From Brevipalpus yothersi (lineage: Eukaryota > Arthropoda > Arachnida > Trombidiformes > Tenuipalpidae), in assembly GCA_003956705.1 (NCBI GenBank), contig QZCP01000557.1, positions 124,001 through 188,000 of the forward strand: a DNA stretch of 64,000 nucleotides, read 5' to 3'. The translations under genes were made by a program, and so were the position numbers. The notes under the pieces are model-generated. The model was not told the origin of the DNA. It made no database searches and saw nothing but the letters and a program-made list of their open reading frames with translations. Shown in pieces: positions 13,391-24,510 of this stretch (the first letter of the stretch is position 1; every line of letters starts with the position of its first letter).

Positions 13391-14014
13391 CTCTTCTTTA
13401 TGATAAACAGTATTTTAAATGGAATAGTTTACATTGGAGCTAATTTGTATGCAGCTAGAGTTGTGAAAAACCCTTTCTTGGTGCTCACAGTCAATGGTAC
13501 AATCGATTTTTTCGCTGGTCTAGTATCAAAAGCATTGGCTGATAAATATGGTCGAAAAAAAGTTCTCATGATCAATCTATACATCACTTTTATTCTTTAC
13601 GAGATAACCTATTTTCTTTCTGAACGTGAGTATGATTACTAGTAAGGGTATTAATTTTTTTTCTCACCTTCTATCATTTTCCTCTTTTGTTTTCCAGATT
13701 CTATCGAGTTCATGCTATTATTTTACACTGCCAGACTATGTGTCTCTATGGCCTTCAATATTCTCTATCTTTATGCAGCAGAAATAGTCCCAACGTCTTT
13801 CCGTAGTCGAGCAGTTTCAACTCGATTGTGTCTCAACAATTTTGGTGCACTAATTGCTCCTGTATTAATTGCTACCCATGTATACGGTGCAGTAATACCG
13901 TTAACTTTATTTGGCTTGACAGCCGTTGTGGCCGGAATTATGGCTATCTTTTTGCCCGAAACATTGGGTGTACCACTGCCGGAAACATGTGAAGAAGCTA
14001 ATAGACTCAAATAA
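10760..14014 (+). CDS. SLC22-family organic cation/anion transporter (MFS)
   Basis: Plasma-membrane uptake carrier of the major facilitator superfamily. Seven exons join in frame with GT-AG borders: 10760-11254, 12308-12411, 12509-12660, 12778-12946, 13036-13248, 13411-13625 and 13698-14014, giving 554 residues, the usual length for the family. Exon 1 holds the cytosolic N terminus, TM1 and a large Cys- and N-glycosylation-rich extracellular loop. Exon 2 gives DWVCHNQW, the counterpart of the family's FDLVC block, then GALSDR, which joins FGR across the intron to form MFS motif A. Exon 5 gives FTPESVRWLYSKGQ, the SLC22 xxPESPRWL signature. The last exon covers the final helices and ends PETCEEANRLK. 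10760 is the first in-frame ATG; 10775 is a possible alternative. A CT run lies just upstream of exon 6 and a GA run lies in intron 1. The substrate cannot be read from sequence. Confidence 0.93.
11255..12307 (+). other. SLC22 intron 1
   Basis: A 1,053-base intron, far longer than the other introns of this gene (73-162 bases apart from a microsatellite-carrying one). It contains a (GA)n run at about 12083-12122. The open frames at 11392-11580 and 11863-12048 lie inside it and look like chance frames. Confidence 0.8.
12083..12122. repeat. (GA)n microsatellite in SLC22 intron 1
   Basis: Perfect GA dinucleotide run of about 18-20 units preceded by GAAA units. On the sense strand this is GA, unlike the CT runs next to acceptors. 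Confidence 0.95.
13322..13385. repeat. (CT)n microsatellite in SLC22 intron 5
   Basis: About 32 CT units ending 25 bases before the acceptor of exon 6 at 13411. It therefore extends the polypyrimidine tract of that splice site. Confidence 0.95.
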
Positions 14015-14929
14015 TGAAATTTTTTTGATCCCCTTCCGGTCACATATTGATCTTCACTCACCATAATCCTTTGATATTCTATCACTCTATTTTCTGATAG
14101 TTCATTCAAAATGATCTCTAGAGGCCAAAATGAAGTAAAACTTTATTTTTCATCCAAAGTTGGCAATTTTGGCCGAAAAATATTTTTGACTGTTTTTTCT
14201 CTCAGAATATGTATATTGATTTTATCCAGCTGATTGATCAACCATCAACATGGCATTCAGGCATAAACCTTTCCTCATCTATCATAGTTTGAGTAGAATT
14301 TTAATCATTCATTTTTACTAACTCATTGGTCAACTGACTCCATGAGAGTTGAAACTCACGTATTTTTGACTTATCTACCAATAATAGACCGAAGTAAGAT
14401 AAAAAATCAAATTCCAAAATAGCAACACACATCATATTTTATGAAATTATTGGTGAATGAACATGAAACTTATAAAATTCCTTGAATCACGATTATCACT
14501 TTTCATGAGTTATCAAAATATACTCTTGGAAAATGTTCGAATTCTTATTGTTCCTCTATCTTTTATCGAAGTGAGTACTGTCACTTACGCAATTTTTGAA
14601 TCAAAGGTAAAGTTTGAGACAAATCAGTTCAAATCAGGATATATACCTAACTTATATCTCAGGATTGCTATCTTGGAATACTGAATAGTCTTCCAATCAC
14701 TATTACCATTACCAACAATCACGTTATTCATTACCGAAGCATTCAGCTACCGAAATGTCAGGTAACTTTATATTCGAATGCTTTTATTCATTAGATCGCA
14801 TTACAAAGTCATACTTGAAAATTTTCACCACTATATCTGGATCTATCTGACTGATAGATTTCATTCAGTGCATCAAAAGATCATGATGGTGTCATCTCTA
14901 CCGCTATTTTAGCCAGAAATCTACTCAAA
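14015..14929. other. Intergenic, SLC22 to Asn/Pro-rich gene
   Basis: About 0.9 kb of AT-rich sequence holding the SLC22 3' UTR and the promoter of the next gene, both on the plus strand. No convincing gene; the frame at 14457-14684 has no recognisable features. Confidence 0.5.
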
Positions 14930-16592
14930 ATGCTGAGGGACCTTCTCATTTCCTCAGTTCTGGCTCTCTGTCTAACCCAAGTTTCTCGAGTTTCCGCTGA
15001 TTCCAGTCCAACATTGTTCGCAAGCAAAGTCAATCTTAATGACGATCTATCGATTATCGGCTTTTCGAATTTTCTCCGAAGAAATCGAAAATCTGGTTCC
15101 AAAGTTAAAAGAGATGAACAGAGTGGACACAATGAGCATCTGAGAAAATTCCAATCCTTAGGAAATCATCCACCTGCCATGTACTCTGCATCACAAGTCC
15201 AACCTAATCAACCAGTCCCACAAGGCCTACCTAGCCCATCGTACCCACAAGCTCCGCAAGCTCCACCAAATTCACCTAATCAACCAGGTTCACCCAACTC
15301 ACCCAACCAGCCCAATCAACCCAATCAACCTAATCAACCTAATCAACCTAATCAACTTAATCAACCTAATCCATCTGNNNNNNNNNNNNNNNNNNNNNNN
15401 NNNNNNNNNNNNNNNNNNNNNNNNNNNNNNNNNNNNNNNNNNNNNNNNNNNNNNNNNNNNNNNNNNNNNNNNNNNNNNNNNNNNNNNNNNNNNNNNNNNN
15501 NNNNNNNNNNNNNNNNNNNNNNNNNNNNNNNNNNNNNNNNNNNNNNNNNNNNNNNNNNNNNNNNNNNNNNNNNNNNNNNNNNNNNNNNNNNNNNNNNNNN
15601 NNNNNNNNNNNNNNNNNNNNNNNNNNNNNNNNNNNNNNNNNNNNNNNNNNNNNNNNNNNNNNNNNNNNNNNNNNNNNNNNNNNNNNNNNNNNNNNNNNNN
15701 NNNNNNNNNNNNNNNNNNNNNNNNNNNNNNNNNNNNNNNNNNNNNNNNNNNNNNNNNNNNNNNNNNNNNNNNNNNNNNNNNNNNNNNNNNNNNNNNNNNN
15801 NNNNNNNNNNNNNNNNNNNNNNNNNNNNNNNNNNNNNNNNNNNNNNNNNNNNNNNNNNNNNNNNNNNNNNNNNNNNNNNNNNNNNNNNNNNNNNNNNNNN
15901 NNNNNNNNNNNNNNNNNNNNNNNNNNNNNNNNNNNNNNNNNNNNNNNNNNNNNNNNNNNNNNNNNNNNNNNNNNNNNNNNNNNNNNNNNNNNNNNNNNNN
16001 NNNNNNNNNNNNNNNNNNNNNNNNNNNNNNNNNNNNNNNNNNNNNNNNNNNNCCATCTGATTTACGTAATCAACCTAGTCCACCTAATCAACCTAATCCT
16101 TCTGCTCCAGGTAACCCAACTGGTCCCAGTATGCGACATGTGAATGACTACTATCATCCTAATCCAAACAGCATTTACAATCCAAATCATCCGCTTAATC
16201 CCAATAACCCCCTCAATCCTAACAACCCTAATAACCCGAATAATCCAAACAATCCTAATCATCCGCTTAATCCGAATAACCCGAATAATCCGTACAACCC
16301 AAATCATCCAAATAACCCATATAATCCAAATAACCCAAACAGCCCATATAATCCACATAATCCTAATAATCCAAATAGTCCTCATAATCCACATAATATT
16401 CCTAATCCATACCAAACATTTCCTCCTCTGCCTGGAGACCATTGGGCCCATCGGTGTGCAGGTTCGTGTTCCAATACATCACAACCAGGAATGCGATCGG
16501 ATTCAAGTGAAAAAGGAGAAAAACGTTTTCTTACCACCCCAGGAATTTGGTCAACTGGGGCAGGCCGCTCATCATCAAAGTCGATACAGTAA
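14930..16592 (+). CDS. Secreted Asn/Pro/Gln-rich low-complexity repeat protein (interrupted by assembly gap)
   Basis: The ATG at 14930 opens a signal peptide (MLRDLLISSVLALCLTQ...VSA), then a short basic stretch with a possible dibasic site (VKRDEQ). A Pro-rich segment and NQP-type tripeptide repeats run into the run of N at 15378. After the gap, 16053-16592 reads NPN/NNP-type repeats with many Tyr and His residues. It ends in a non-repetitive tail with two cysteines (CAGSC) and a TAA stop. The two sides are not in the same frame if the gap is taken as exactly 675 bases. The last bases before the gap and the first after it are the same 7-mer, CCATCTG, so gap length and frame are probably artefacts of a collapsed tandem repeat. 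Such proteins are typical of extracellular, cuticular, silk-like or adhesive material, but no family could be assigned. Confidence 0.7.
15300..16430 (+). repeat. Coding minisatellite of Asn-Pro/Gln-Pro codons
   Basis: Imperfect 6-12 base units built around AAT-CAA-CCT on the left of the gap and AAT-AAC-CCN on the right encode runs of Asn, Gln and Pro. Unit drift between the two sides (Gln-rich, then Asn-rich) suggests two expanded repeat families within one exon. Confidence 0.85.
15378..16052. other. Assembly gap (675 N)
   Basis: Run of N inside the repeat domain of the Asn/Pro-rich gene. The 7-base sequence CCATCTG occurs on both edges, as expected when tandem repeats break an assembly. Confidence 0.99.
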
Positions 16593-17683
16593 TGGAATCT
16601 GTTTGACTTAATTTTTGCTTCATTTCTCCGTCCCATATGCTCTTTCATTTTTTTATATCGATCCATCTTCAATAATACCATCCAACATTTGAAGAACCAG
16701 TGAAATATAGTCTTGCATGGGTGTTGCACGCAGCAATAGAGTGTTTCGTCAACCTGGAATTTTAATCTGGAATGAGGACCAGTTTAGATCGGTTTCTCAT
16801 CGATTTGGTGAAGTTATATATCGTTTGCGAGATTCAGTCTTGAAAGTTTGCCAAACAGTTCATATGGCTATGAATTGGTACTTGTGAAGTTTTTTTTAGA
16901 AGTTAGATACTGATTCTCTTTTTCAGTCATCGAGAAAACGAAATTCATCGATCACCAAGTGGTGTAGGAGTATGAATCAGCTCGAATTCTGTCGAGATTT
17001 TTTGTGACTTCAAGAATAAAAAGAGGAATTGACTACCACAATTTCAAGGTGTTTCACTTATACTAGAAAGTAACTGCATTTGAATCTCATTTTTCAGAGT
17101 TCCGAAAAGTGTCTCGGGGGCAAAATATATCAATTTTATTTCACCATTATTTCATTAATTTCGGGTAGATATTGAATCAATTCGATGATTGACTGATCAA
17201 TATGGCTGAAATGGAGATCTGGAGGGAAGTGAATTTCGGTTAATATTGATCAGATAATATGAATCGCTGGCTTCAGCATACACAGTCTGAAATGGGAGGA
17301 GATTAGAATGCGCGTTGGTATATGAATTCTAGAAAAAGATATCACAGATAAGGTGTTTCCTGTCGAAATAATCCATTGAAGTTCCGATAAACTGACACCA
17401 TCAAGCTTATAATTCAAGAATTATTGGTGAACGTTATCTTGAAGAATCATTCACAGGCTATCAACCCTTGAGAATTGTTGTAACATTTGATATCTCTGGA
17501 GTACAGAATCTGATTTCCGCTCCACAGAGGACTCAAAGGCTGTGGCTTCCGATAGCATAGATTTCGTTCATCAGTTGATGAGATGAATAGTACGGTGAAT
17601 CTCTATGAATCTCTTAATGGAAAGTACCAATAGAATTATTATAGTATAAACATCATACTTTTCAATTACCAACTTTTGTTGAA
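16593..17683. other. Intergenic, Asn/Pro-rich gene to receptor A
   Basis: About 1.1 kb with no recognised gene. It should hold the 3' UTR of the upstream gene and the promoter of receptor A. Confidence 0.5.
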
Positions 17684-20047
17684 ATGTTTAAAGTGATTAT
17701 CCTACCGTTTTTGTTACTTTCTTTGGTCAATTTTGCTGTTGAGTCAATGATTCATGAAGATCTATCCTTACTTGTTACCCTAAACGCAAAGAATTCAACT
17801 TACATAACAAATGCAGACGATCAGAGCAGATCGAGAAATCCAAATCGAAAGCGTCTTTGTATAATAAGACCTGATAGTGCTACTGCTCTATGTAATAGTT
17901 CATCCGATAAACATGATGATTATCTTGGTATGCCTCCTTGTTTTTGTGATAAAAGATGTCATTTATTTGGTGATTGCTGTGTTGACAAGGCGGCTGAGTT
18001 TGGTGAAGAATATGGTAAAGGTTCCGAAATTAGTAGTCCGTTCTCTTCATTGGCTTGTGCCAAGGTGCCTATTCGAATGCCTACTCCGAGTAATCGTGTT
18101 TATGCATATCAGAAATGCGGTACAAATTGGCTCAATTTAGGTGGACCATTGGCTCAAGAACATAGAGAGCATATCAAATATCTGTGTGAACAGGATAAAA
18201 CCTCGATTCTTTCTTTGGTACCAGCATTCAGTTTGAATAGTAGAATATTATATCGCAATACCTTCTGTGCTATGTGTAATGATGATGACAAATATCTGGA
18301 TGTCATGAATGTGACCATGTTTTGTGATTATGAATTACCAAAAAAATTTTTGAGTAATTATTTGATCCAAAAAAATTTCAATTCATCCAGATTGTTCTGG
18401 GAATTTAAGCACAACTCTACAAAAGTTCGATGCCTTCCAAGAATTCTCGATTTAGAAAACCCTTTCAATCTTGAACGATTTAATACTCGATATTGTCTGG
18501 AAACAATTGATCAGTGTCGATTTAATTCAACTAAAAATTCTGAAATTGAGAATATCACTCGACAGTGCCAATCATCCAGGTACATGTATATGCTGGAACT
18601 AGGTGACAAGATTTACAGTAACTTATGTTATGCTTATTGTAATGGATATTCAGTGGAAAATATTACTGATAAAACCTGTTGGTATAAATATAAGCCTACA
18701 TACAAATACAAAATACATAAAGCAAAGAAGAAGAATAAGATTGGGATTGTTCGGGAAAATCTTGATAAGTTTAAAGTGATAATTTGGATGGATTTCACCA
18801 GACTTCTAAAACCAGGATGTGATCATGAATTTATTTATGAACCAATCACCGAAAAATGTGAGCCACTTAGATGCATACCAACATTAACCCTGAATCTACG
18901 AGAAGGCTACTGTAATAGTCATCAATCTACTAATGTGACAGATTGTATGCGAATATTGATCAACGAATCTGATTACTCAATAGATAATTCTGGTCAAGCA
19001 TGGCTGCATAGTATCAATCTGACACTGAACAATTATTCATATCATAATTTCTCTAATCTCGATAAACAAACAGGAAGGTTGTCTAGAGGAATCCTAATTT
19101 GTTATGATGAGGATCCTCGATGGATCTTTCCCTTCCTTTTCGATCGAATTCAGAGTCTGCTATCCATTGTTACCCTAACCATTTCAATTTTTGGCTTAAC
19201 AGCATATCTGACCATTTTTTCCATCACTTCCCGACTGAGAAATCTTCGAACGGTTATGATGATGAATCTATCTGCAGCAATTCTGTTGGCTTCGATTTCG
19301 TTCATTGTTGGAGCTCTGAGCCGACCATATTTAGATCCTGATGTAATTTTGGGTGAGGAAGGTTCGGTATTCTGTAAAATTTTAGCGATTTCAATTCACT
19401 ATTTCTACTTGGCTTCTTTTGCATGGATGAACGTAGTAGCCTATGGTGTCTGGAAAAGTTTCACAAAAGATCTTGGAAGACTTTCCAATTCATCAGGCCA
19501 TTTTTCAAGATACTCACTCTACTCATGGCTACTACCTGCAATCATCGTTCTGATCAGTTACTTGTTTGACCAATACAATATCAATCAAGAATACAAACCA
19601 CTGTATGGTCATCGAGTATGCTGGATAAGTCAGAAGAAAGCTTTACTAGTATTTTTTGTTGCACCAGTCAGTATCATAATTGGTATCAATTTTTGCTTTT
19701 TCGGCATCACAACCCACTTTTTGATTAGAATCAGGAGTCAGACTAGGTCTATTCTTAAATCAAGTAGAGTTGAAGACAACTCGAAAAACTTTGTTCTCTA
19801 TCTGAGATTGGCCATCATAATGGGCTTAACATGGATCGTTGGAATCCTTGCAACACTTACCTCTCTATCTGTTTTATGGTATCCGTTCATAATTCTCAAT
19901 GGACTTCAAGGGACATTCATATTCATCGTTTTTGCCTGTAAAGGTAATGTTTTGCGTCATTTAAGAGTCCCAAATGGGCAGTTTCGTAAGATTTGTCAAG
20001 CACCTATCTCAATGGTACACACTCAGCTTCCTAGGCCACTGAAATAA
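17684..20047 (+). CDS. Receptor A: somatomedin-B-like module plus family-B (methuselah-like) 7TM GPCR
   Basis: Predicted cell-surface receptor of 787 residues in one exon, starting at ATG 17684 with a signal peptide (residues 1-20). A cysteine module at residues 59-125 has eight cysteines including the PCFCDKRCHLFGDCC core, the spacing of somatomedin-B domains. A long glycosylated Cys-rich ectodomain (to about residue 480) follows, then seven hydrophobic segments to about 755. Landmarks are ICYDEDPRW before TM1, LRNLRTVMMMNLS after TM1, SFAWMNVVAYGVWKSF in TM3, YGHRVCWI in the second extracellular loop, LAIIMGLTWIVG in TM6 and NGLQGTFIF in TM7. These TM3, TM6 and TM7 blocks are typical of secretin/methuselah-like GPCRs. 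No GPS cleavage motif is seen, arguing against an adhesion GPCR. Closely related to receptors B and C in this window. Ligand unknown. Confidence 0.88.
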   Translation: MFKVIILPFLLLSLVNFAVESMIHEDLSLLVTLNAKNSTYITNADDQSRSRNPNRKRLCIIRPDSATALCNSSSDKHDDYLGMPPCFCDKRCHLFGDCCVDKAAEFGEEYGKGSEISSPFSSLACAKVPIRMPTPSNRVYAYQKCGTNWLNLGGPLAQEHREHIKYLCEQDKTSILSLVPAFSLNSRILYRNTFCAMCNDDDKYLDVMNVTMFCDYELPKKFLSNYLIQKNFNSSRLFWEFKHNSTKVRCLPRILDLENPFNLERFNTRYCLETIDQCRFNSTKNSEIENITRQCQSSRYMYMLELGDKIYSNLCYAYCNGYSVENITDKTCWYKYKPTYKYKIHKAKKKNKIGIVRENLDKFKVIIWMDFTRLLKPGCDHEFIYEPITEKCEPLRCIPTLTLNLREGYCNSHQSTNVTDCMRILINESDYSIDNSGQAWLHSINLTLNNYSYHNFSNLDKQTGRLSRGILICYDEDPRWIFPFLFDRIQSLLSIVTLTISIFGLTAYLTIFSITSRLRNLRTVMMMNLSAAILLASISFIVGALSRPYLDPDVILGEEGSVFCKILAISIHYFYLASFAWMNVVAYGVWKSFTKDLGRLSNSSGHFSRYSLYSWLLPAIIVLISYLFDQYNINQEYKPLYGHRVCWISQKKALLVFFVAPVSIIIGINFCFFGITTHFLIRIRSQTRSILKSSRVEDNSKNFVLYLRLAIIMGLTWIVGILATLTSLSVLWYPFIILNGLQGTFIFIVFACKGNVLRHLRVPNGQFRKICQAPISMVHTQLPRPLK

Positions 20048-20747
20048 ACCGAGTTATCAGATACTTAAGGGTACCTGTAAGGGTACCGAGGTTTTTTTCG
20101 AAGTGTCTATAACCATATTCAAAAAATTTGCAGAGAAATTTTGCAATTTTCTTACTCTTCTGTACCTGAAATTTATTAGTATTTTTATTAATATTATTAT
20201 TATTATTATTATTTTTATTTTTATTAATCATTTGATGAGTTTGACAGTGTGTGAAGTTATGATTTTACGCTTGAAATATTCTAATGATACGAGAAAAATT
20301 CTGGTTGCAACATCATAATGACTAATTTCATCATGATGAGTGATGGTCGCTGAAATGTAATCCGGATTGTAAATGTATTTTCTTGGCTTGGTGAATCAGG
20401 GCTCATCATAGGTCAACATGAGATCAGAGAGGTCATCCTCTAACTCAGTTTTTTCTTTCTCTTCCAAGCTTTGAGAAGATTTTTCAGCATATTTGAGTTC
20501 AAAGTTACAATTAATCTTCTGATTCTGACAAATTATGAGTCAAGATAAAGTGAGATAAAGATGTCATAATCATATTAAAAAGATTATTGAATCGAGCGCA
20601 AAAAGGATTGGCGCAGATGTATAAAGTGGGACAACATTGGTCAGTCAGGATAATACAGTCTCAAACATGTGCCTTAAAGTTTTAATTTAAATTGATCATT
20701 CGGTGGCTAAAGGATTAACATATTTTATTGTAATCAAAATCGTGGTC
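20048..20747. other. Intergenic, receptor A to F-box A
   Basis: 700 bases with an ATT-repeat patch near 20190-20225. No gene seen; it should hold the receptor A 3' UTR and the F-box A promoter. Confidence 0.5.
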
Positions 20748-22107
20748 ATGGATGTAATATTTTCAGATCGCTTTATAGTGAGAAGAATTTTCGATTTTTT
20801 GCCAATTACGGATGTTTTCCAGTGTCGACTTGTGAACAAATTGTGGTTCAAAGAAGCTGCTCGACAGATCAACAAGTGTGCACCAAAAGATATCTGTATT
20901 ATTTTTTCCGAAAATGAACGTATCAAAGGACATGGAGAGTAAGTGAAGAGTGATTTTATTTTGATGGACACTAGCCTTAATTACTTTAATATTGACTTTT
21001 CATCTCAGCCCTTCCGAAGATATAACTGAAGATGATTCTGAATGGCAATCCTGGTGGTACATTAGGCGGGCGTCTAATTTCTCCTACATTGAATACGATG
21101 ACATTCATGTACAGATGAAAAAATTTTTTGAAACAAGTATGAAGTGCTTTCCAAGTATATCTCTTCTATGTTATGATCCTTCACTTGAGAGTTTAATAGA
21201 GGAAATCAATCCAAGTACTCCAACTCTAAAGATCAGGAGGAACGCATTCACAATATACCCGATTACAGCTTCCACCGAGCTTCCAATTGGTGAGACGTGC
21301 CAATGCAAATGTATTCAAAAGTGCACTGACATTGAAGCTATCCATATAAATAGATTTTTGTCTGATCACAAAATTACTATCACTGACTGGGCTGATCCTG
21401 AGAGTGTGAGGCCAAATCTGGAGGATCAGGAGTATCCTGTTAAGGCCATCATTTTTCTCAGCTCTGGGAAAGATAAGGATCGTGTGAAGCACTACAAGAA
21501 TTTTGTAAATTTCACTTCAAAATGTCCTCAAAAAGTATCTGGTGGAATCATCCTCTCTGGTGATGATAATCTATCGTTCATCGACACAAATCAAAAGCAA
21601 TGGAAACAATCACCCACTATCAGCATTGCTTTCGCAGGCAAGGGAATAAAGTCAAACATTTTCGCATACTCAAGATCACCAAGCCCAAGTCACAACAATC
21701 GCCAAGAAAGAATGGAAGAAGGAAGAGAAGAAGGAGAAAGAAATGAAGTAGGAGAAAGAGATGAAGTAGGAAGAGAAGAAGAAGTGAGAATAGAAGGAGA
21801 ACAAAGACAAGATGGAGAAGAAGAGGAAGATGATGATGAATATGATGATTATGTGCTGGAAAAAGAATTTTTCAGCTCAATACTGAAAGATTTCAAGCAG
21901 CATCTTGACTTTTCGTTGGATGATGGCAGAGTCTTTGGTTTTCTATACTCTAATCAACGAACCAAAAAGTATTTGGATTTCCCGGAATTCTGTGGAGAAG
22001 TTGTCTGGAATCTATTGTTAAAAGAATTTCCTCAAGTGAATATTATCCGCTTCGATATGGTACCGGTGCACGATGCAGATGTGTGCCTACACTTGATAAA
22101 GATTTAA
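20748..22107 (+). CDS. F-box A: FBXO22-like F-box/FIST protein
   Basis: Predicted substrate adaptor of an SCF ubiquitin ligase. Exons 20748-20938 and 21009-22107 join in phase 2 (GTAAGT donor, CTCAG acceptor) to give 429 residues. The N-terminal F-box reads RRIFDFLPITDVFQCRLVNKLWFKEA. The C-terminal part follows the order of FBXO22's FIST-like region: a PVKAIIFLSSG strand, a VSGGIILSGD strand, an ISIAFAGKGIKSNIFAY strand matching GVVGLSFSGHRIQSATVL, then FSLDDGRVFGFLYS matching the NTIGFMFACVGRG block, and FPQVNIIRF. A highly acidic Glu/Arg-rich insertion of about 50 residues (near 21710-21850), absent from the sister copies, sits in a loop before the last domain segment. The ATG at 20748 matches the sister start positions. 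Receptor A lies 700 bases upstream on the same strand. The FBXO22 relationship is recognised by motif order, not by an alignment run. Confidence 0.8.
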
Positions 22108-22635
22108 TTTAAGAATTTAGTTTATTATTTAAAGATTTTAATGAGCACTACTGGTAGAAACTTCAACCATTTGAAAAATTTTCTCCTGAAGATGCAGCCT
22201 TTCACATTTTATCCATACTTTTTTATAGTTTTTCATCTTTTATTTATCACCATCTTAAGACCTTTTCTTTTGTTCTGGACCAAGGAGTGAGGAAAAGTCA
22301 GGCATTCTTGAATTCACATATGATTACTGACTATTGGTTCACTATTTGAAGAAACTTACAGAAATTTTTCCCATTGTGGCATTTCAGAGCTTTGAAAGGA
22401 CATTACCGATTCTTACAATTGTTCAAAAATGACAAATAAACTAAACGTCTCAGTCTTATGAACCAATTGGCAACAATTATCAAAATTATGTCCGTAATAT
22501 GGATACGATAATGAATTTGAATACCACACATTGTTCAGAGAAAGAATTAGTTCTCGTCAAATTTGTATCATTTTCCACACAGAAAAGTTTTTTCGTATGA
22601 AGTGATCAAATGATGTCTATTGATTTCTCGAAAGA
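22108..22635. other. Intergenic, F-box A to F-box B
   Basis: About 530 bases between the two tandem F-box genes. No coding signal; it should hold the F-box A 3' UTR and F-box B promoter. Confidence 0.5.
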
Positions 22636-23829
22636 ATGGCCATGAAGCGAGTGATATCGAACCCCTTCATATTAAGACGGATTCTCAATTCTCTTCCATT
22701 GTTCGATGTTTACAAGTGTCGATTAGTGAGTAAACTTTGGTACAAAGAAGCTGTAAGACAGTTGGAGATGTGTCCAATGCTTGATAGTCTCACTATTCTG
22801 ATGGAAGGCTCAGATCCAGAGTGAGAAAATATCATTCCTCAATCAAAAATTTTTTCGTAACAATATTTCACATCTTTCCTATTATTGCTCCTCAGGCGTG
22901 ATCTATCCTCATTCAAGATTGATTTAACATACCCTGGAAAGACATCTGATCGCTTAAAAATTCCAGACATCATAACGAACTTGGAAAGATTCTTCACCAA
23001 AAGCATGAAATGCCTTCCAAGCCTATCTTTCATTAATAGCGACTTTTATATCTCAGATATAATCTACCATTTACCAGTGAATCATCCAACAATTTTGATA
23101 GGTAGAGATTCATTCAAACTGTATCCAAAGAAATTCAGCATGAACTTCGAATTCGGATGTGTTGATCTCAAAGAAAAGGCTAGCAGAAAAGTGTTCTTCG
23201 ATGCAATGCATTTCAGTCGATATCCATCTAATCATAAAATCATCATGACAGATTGGGCAGATCCGAAAAGTTCTAGACCCGATTTTTGGGATGAAAGTTT
23301 CCCGATAAAAGCAATAATATATTTCAGCTCTGGTTTCGAATTCCAGCAGCCCTGTTATGGAGATTTTGTTGATTTTGTTGAATATTCTTATCTCAAAGAG
23401 TGGTCAGGCGGATGCTTGTACCCTTTTGTGACTGATATACCATTTATTGATCGAGATCATGGAGAATGGAAATATTCACCAGGATTAAGCATCACTTTTG
23501 CTGGCAAAGAGGTGGAGGCTGCGATTTTTGAAGAGGTCGATGATGGAAGTAGTGATGATGAATTTTTTGACCGAGATGTGAATGATATACCCAAACCAAT
23601 TGATGTGCAGCTTGAAGAATTCAAGAGAAATCTGAATTTTCCTACGGATGATGGCCGAGTGATAGGATTCATGTTCCTCGACCGGATATATGAAGTTGAA
23701 TTGGGCCGTTTTCTTACGATTGAGATGCAAATGGTACGAGAAGCTTTCCCTAAAGTACCTTTCATGCGAATTCGAGCTATAGATAGAGTTCAATATGGAC
23801 TTGTGAACTTTCATCTCATCAGAATCTGA
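22636..23829 (+). CDS. F-box B: FBXO22-like F-box/FIST protein
   Basis: Tandem sister of F-box A. Exons 22636-22820 and 22896-23829 are joined in phase 2 at the same place as all copies and give 372 residues. The F-box is RRILNSLPLFDVYKCRLVSKLWYKEA. Shared blocks are ITNLERFFTKSMKCLPSLSF, NHKIIMTDWADP, FPIKAIIYFSSG, LSITFAGKEVEAAIF and FPTDDGRVIGFMF, ending FHLIRI. It lacks the acidic insertion of copy A but keeps a shorter acidic loop (DDGSSDDEFFD). No disruption is visible. Likely the same SCF-adaptor role; substrate unknown. Confidence 0.8.
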
Positions 23830-23960
23830 TTCTTTGACCAATTTCTGATGAATTATTCATGGGACCCGATCATTGAAGTTTGCCATACCTTCAAAAATCA
23901 ATGTTGAATAATTGAGCAGCTATAAAAATTTGATCTATTCAACTGTTTCATAATCCGAAT

Positions 23961-24510
23961 TCAAAGAACATTACAACATTGTCGTGTTTGACGTTTTGTG
24001 CCACATTCTTCATAATAAACAGATATTATTCTTTCGTCTTTCAGATAATCACAAACTGCACTAAATTTTCTTTCCATTTGTGCAGCACTTTTGGTGTTCA
24101 AACCAGATTTGATGACTTCAGTTAAGGACTTCATTCCATTGTTGATCACTTTCAAATCCTCTAGATCTGACTGTTTGAGCTCTTTTCCATCGGTGAGCAA
24201 TATTTTAGACTGTGAAAAAGGAAGAAAATCGATGAATTTCGATTGATCTGATTGAAAATTCGCACAAAAATTAGTTTAACCAACTTTTAGGCAATTGTTG
24301 AGATCCTGAATTCGATTAGTTATATCATCTTTCCAAACTTTATCATCAGCAAAATATCTCTCTTCTTCCATATTCATAGCGATCTGGATAAACGCTGAAT
24401 TCTATTTCACATTAGTTACACTTGTCTTCATGGTAGTTGTATCAAGTTGAGACACGAAAAAATGCGCTCACATTATAATGGTATGAATCTACTTGCCTAC
24501 GAATAAACAT
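23961..24510 (-). CDS. Small three-exon protein with CaaX-like C terminus, family unknown
   Basis: Exons in transcript order 24510-24472, 24401-24285 and 24209-23961 all have GT-AG borders and phase 0 junctions, giving 134 residues. The start is ATG 24510 (MFIRRQVDSYHYN); an internal ATG near 24378 is an alternative. The product is charged and mostly helical, with no signal peptide or TM segment. It ends QCCNVL; the last four residues, CNVL, fit a CaaX prenylation box with Leu favouring geranylgeranylation. The upstream exons are short and supported only by splice-site and phase consistency, so the gene model is moderate. It lies convergent to F-box B with a gap of 131 bases. I do not recognise the family. 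Confidence 0.55.

Noticed and set aside
13771..14109. Minus-strand open frame
   Set aside because: Shadow of the last SLC22 exon.
16062..16451. Minus-strand and frame-2 open frames over the Asn/Pro repeat
   Set aside because: Low-complexity repeats keep all frames open; only the frame with Asn/Pro/Tyr and a sensible non-repeat C terminus is kept.
17684..20047. Receptors as adhesion GPCRs
   Set aside because: No GPS/GAIN cleavage motif before TM1; the sequence before TM1 is ICYDEDPRW-like.
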